From Bosea vaviloviae (lineage in GTDB: Bacteria > Pseudomonadota > Alphaproteobacteria > Rhizobiales > Beijerinckiaceae), in assembly GCF_001741865.1 (NCBI RefSeq), contig NZ_CP017147.1, positions 310,001-374,000 on the forward strand: a DNA stretch of 64,000 bases, given 5' to 3'. Below the pieces are notes generated by a model. It was not told the origin of the DNA, ran no database searches, and worked only from the letters and a program-made list of their open reading frames with translations. The stretch's first letter is position 1; each line of letters begins with the position of its first letter. The translations under genes were made by a program, and so were the position numbers. Shown piece after piece: positions 62,062 through 64,000 of this stretch.

Positions 62062-63258
62062 TCACGGCTCGACCTGATATCCGACGGACACTTCGCGTCC
62101 CGAGCCGGCCGATTCGAGAATGGCGAGGCAGACTTCCAGCGTCGCCATGCCCCATTCGCCGGAATGCCGGGGCGCAACATTTCGCCTGACCGCGGCATGG
62201 AGTTCGTCGAGCACCTCGGCACGGGGAACCTGCGGCGCCGGCAAGGCTTCGAGCCAACGCCGGTCATCGCCATAGATCATGACGCCATCGGCCATTGGCC
62301 GCAGGTCGGCCTTTTCGCATGACACGACGATATGGCCGAAGTGGTTGTGCGCCGCCGGAGCGGCCCGTGTCCCCGCCGTGCTCTTGGCGATGCCATACGC
62401 GCGAGTATTCTTGAGCGCTGCTTCCTCTTCCGGGGTCGCGACGCCGGCGAGCCCGCGGCGCGCTGCGCCATAGCTTTCGGGATCGCGCTTCTGGCCGAGT
62501 TCTCCGAACCAGCCGAGCTGCTCGTCGCTGTCATAGCGGCCATAGCCGCTATAGGTCAGGGTCGCGCTGACGCCGTCAGCGAAGGTGAGAAAGGCCTGAT
62601 AGGCGCCTTCCGTCGGACGCGCGGGATCGAACCGGCCGGTGGTGGCGCGGACGGTCGAGACCAACCCGCCCGCCAGCAGGCGCACCACGTCGACCTGGTG
62701 CGCGGCCTGGCTGAAGACGACGCCGCCGCCCAGCGACGTGTCGAGCTCTTCGGGACGGCGCGGCCGGTAGAGAAAATCGGTGTAGTTCATGGCGACGATC
62801 ATCCGCGGGGCGCCGAAGCGACCGGAGCGGATCAGCTCGGCCGCGCGCAGATAGGGCGCGTCGAACGAGTGGCTATGGCCGACCATGAGATGGATGCCGC
62901 CCAGGCGCGCCGCTTCGATCATTGCCTGGCAATCCGCGAGCGTCAGTGCCATCGGCTTCTCGACCAGGATGTGCTTGCGGTGCTTCGCCGCCAGGCGGAC
63001 ATGCTCGACATGGAACTGATGCGGCGAGGCGATGTAGAGCGCCTCGACGCCCGGGTCGGCGCAGAGCATCTCGGCATCGGCATAAGTCCGCGCGGCCGCA
63101 TCCGGGGTCGAGAAATCCTGCTCGAACTGCCGGCGCGCTTCCGCTCGCGGGTCAGCCGCGGCGACCAGCCGGGCGCGGGGGTGTTGCGCCAAAGTCGGCA
63201 GCATCAGCATGAAGGCGCGGCCGAGGCCAACCACGCCAAGTCGCAAGGGGGTGTTCAC
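62062..63258 (-). CDS. Gfo/Idh/MocA family oxidoreductase (phthalate dihydrodiol dehydrogenase-like)
   Basis: A 398-residue NAD(P)-dependent dehydrogenase. The Rossmann motif is LGVVGLGRAFMLMLP; HILVEKPMALTLADC carries the conserved EKP lysine; the C-terminal domain contains LGGGVVFSQAAHQVDVVRLL with the catalytic-region histidine. Together with the PDR/VanB-type reductase immediately upstream, it resembles the cis-4,5-dihydrodiol dehydrogenase of phthalate catabolism. The substrate is inferred from context and family only; the oxygenase gene is not in the window. Confidence 0.88.
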   Translation of the reverse strand: MNTPLRLGVVGLGRAFMLMLPTLAQHPRARLVAAADPRAEARRQFEQDFSTPDAAARTYADAEMLCADPGVEALYIASPHQFHVEHVRLAAKHRKHILVEKPMALTLADCQAMIEAARLGGIHLMVGHSHSFDAPYLRAAELIRSGRFGAPRMIVAMNYTDFLYRPRRPEELDTSLGGGVVFSQAAHQVDVVRLLAGGLVSTVRATTGRFDPARPTEGAYQAFLTFADGVSATLTYSGYGRYDSDEQLGWFGELGQKRDPESYGAARRGLAGVATPEEEAALKNTRAYGIAKSTAGTRAAPAAHNHFGHIVVSCEKADLRPMADGVMIYGDDRRWLEALPAPQVPRAEVLDELHAAVRRNVAPRHSGEWGMATLEVCLAILESAGSGREVSVGYQVEP

Positions 63259-63267
63259 GGCGGGCTC

Positions 63268-64000
63268 CTACAGGTCCAGCACCAGTTCCCGGGATTTCGC
63301 CCTGGAGACGCAGATCATGATGTTGCGGGCACGCTCGTGCTCGGCCAGGGCCAGGTCGCGGTGATCGGCTTCGCCGGCGACGAGCTTCGTCCGGCAAGTG
63401 CCACAGGTGCCGCTCTCGCAAGAGCTCGGCAGCACCTTGCCGGCCGCGCGCAGGACCTCCAGGATCGATTTGTCCGCCGGCACGGCATAGGTCTCGCCGC
63501 TATTGGCGAGGCGGACGGAAAACGGAACATTGTCCTCCGCGCGGACCCTGGCCGCGCCGAAATCCTCGAAATGCACGGCGGCGGACGACCAGTGCCCGGT
63601 CATGTCGCGGACCGCCTCCATCAGCCCGCGCGGGCCGCAGCAATAGAGATGCGCGCCTTTCGGCTCCTCCAGCACGGACCAGAGATCATAGGCTTTGTCG
63701 GGGTCGCCGCCATCGTGATGGATCACGACCTTGCCGCGGAATTCCGGTCCGGAGAATTCGTCGCGGAAGGCCATCATCTCTGGGGTGCGGGTGAAATAGT
63801 AGAGCTTGAACGGCTTTGCCTTGGTGGCCATGAGGTGCCGGATCATGGCGCGGATCGGGGTGATGCCGATGCCGCCGGCGATGAAGATGTAGCTAGCCGG
63901 GCCGGACTTGAGCTCGAAATCGTTGCGAGGCGGCGCAATCGCGATCTCGTCACCTTCATTCGCCTGCTCGATCAGGCTGATCGATCCGCCGCGCCCGCCA
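63268..64000 (-). CDS. PDR/VanB family oxidoreductase (dioxygenase reductase), partial
   Basis: The gene enters from the right edge, and its N-terminal part is missing. About 243 residues are present. The NAD-binding part has FIAGGIGITPIRAMI and YCCGPRGLMEAV; the C-terminal plant-type 2Fe-2S domain has SSCESGTCGTCRTKL plus a fourth Cys in IMICVSRAK. Such reductases pass electrons from NADH by FMN and the iron-sulfur cluster to a Rieske oxygenase, for example phthalate 4,5-dioxygenase. The next gene starts nine bases after its stop, so they are one operon. Confidence 0.92.
   Translation of the reverse strand, partial: GGRGGSISLIEQANEGDEIAIAPPRNDFELKSGPASYIFIAGGIGITPIRAMIRHLMATKAKPFKLYYFTRTPEMMAFRDEFSGPEFRGKVVIHHDGGDPDKAYDLWSVLEEPKGAHLYCCGPRGLMEAVRDMTGHWSSAAVHFEDFGAARVRAEDNVPFSVRLANSGETYAVPADKSILEVLRAAGKVLPSSCESGTCGTCRTKLVAGEADHRDLALAEHERARNIMICVSRAKSRELVLDL

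Overview
The window is GC-rich, densely coded DNA from an alphaproteobacterium, most likely a Hyphomicrobiales (Rhizobiales) member of the Bosea type. The evidence is the NdvA/ChvA-type glucan exporter, TAXI-TRAP transporters, a fused indolepyruvate ferredoxin oxidoreductase, the aroK-aroB and xerD neighbourhood, and several short palindromic intergenic repeat families. The genus is an inference. I saw no rRNA, tRNA, CRISPR array, insertion sequence or prophage.

Left part (1-14 kb): the end of a TAXI solute-binding protein, a fused TRAP permease and a DUF1850 protein are followed by a gamma-glutamyltransferase-family hydrolase, an amidase, and a cobalt-type nitrile hydratase (alpha, beta, activator). 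Together they look like a route for importing and stripping a nitrile or amide substrate. Between the hydratase and its probable cobalt supply (a DUF1007 protein and a NicO-type Ni/Co transporter, 12.3-14.0 kb) lie a secreted protein, a chemoreceptor and a scar. In the scar, 3' fragments of a second NicO gene and a second activator gene are joined, as expected at a tandem-duplication junction.

Middle part (14-34 kb): a fused indolepyruvate oxidoreductase sits behind a perfect palindrome and is followed by a Crp/Fnr regulator. Then comes a seven-gene uptake and activation operon: acyl-CoA ligase, LivG, LivH, LivM, LivK and LivF homologues, then after a zinc peptidase a PaaK-like ligase. Three of its intercistronic gaps each hold a different inverted repeat. 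Housekeeping genes follow: uracil-DNA glycosylase, 5'-nucleotidase and ferrochelatase.

Right-centre (33.5-59.5 kb): a MarR regulator divergent from an alpha/beta hydrolase with clear operators; a TorF-like porin; an L,D-transpeptidase lipoprotein; accA; a methyltransferase divergent from glyoxalase II; and an unusual ROK-family protein that appears circularly permuted. Next are an MscS channel, a CAP lipoprotein, a VanX-like dipeptidase, a MotA/MotB pair, an NdvA-like exporter, a Ca/H antiporter, an acyl-CoA dehydrogenase divergent from an HxlR regulator, then aroB, aroK and xerD. Three genes here (GNAT, ROK, aroK) carry short tandem repeats exactly at their stop codons.

Right end (59.5-64 kb): a gene-poor, less GC-rich stretch with a sulfurtransferase remnant, an orphan TAXI binding protein, and the start of a phthalate-type catabolic cluster (dihydrodiol dehydrogenase-like oxidoreductase and PDR/VanB-type reductase, cut by the window edge).
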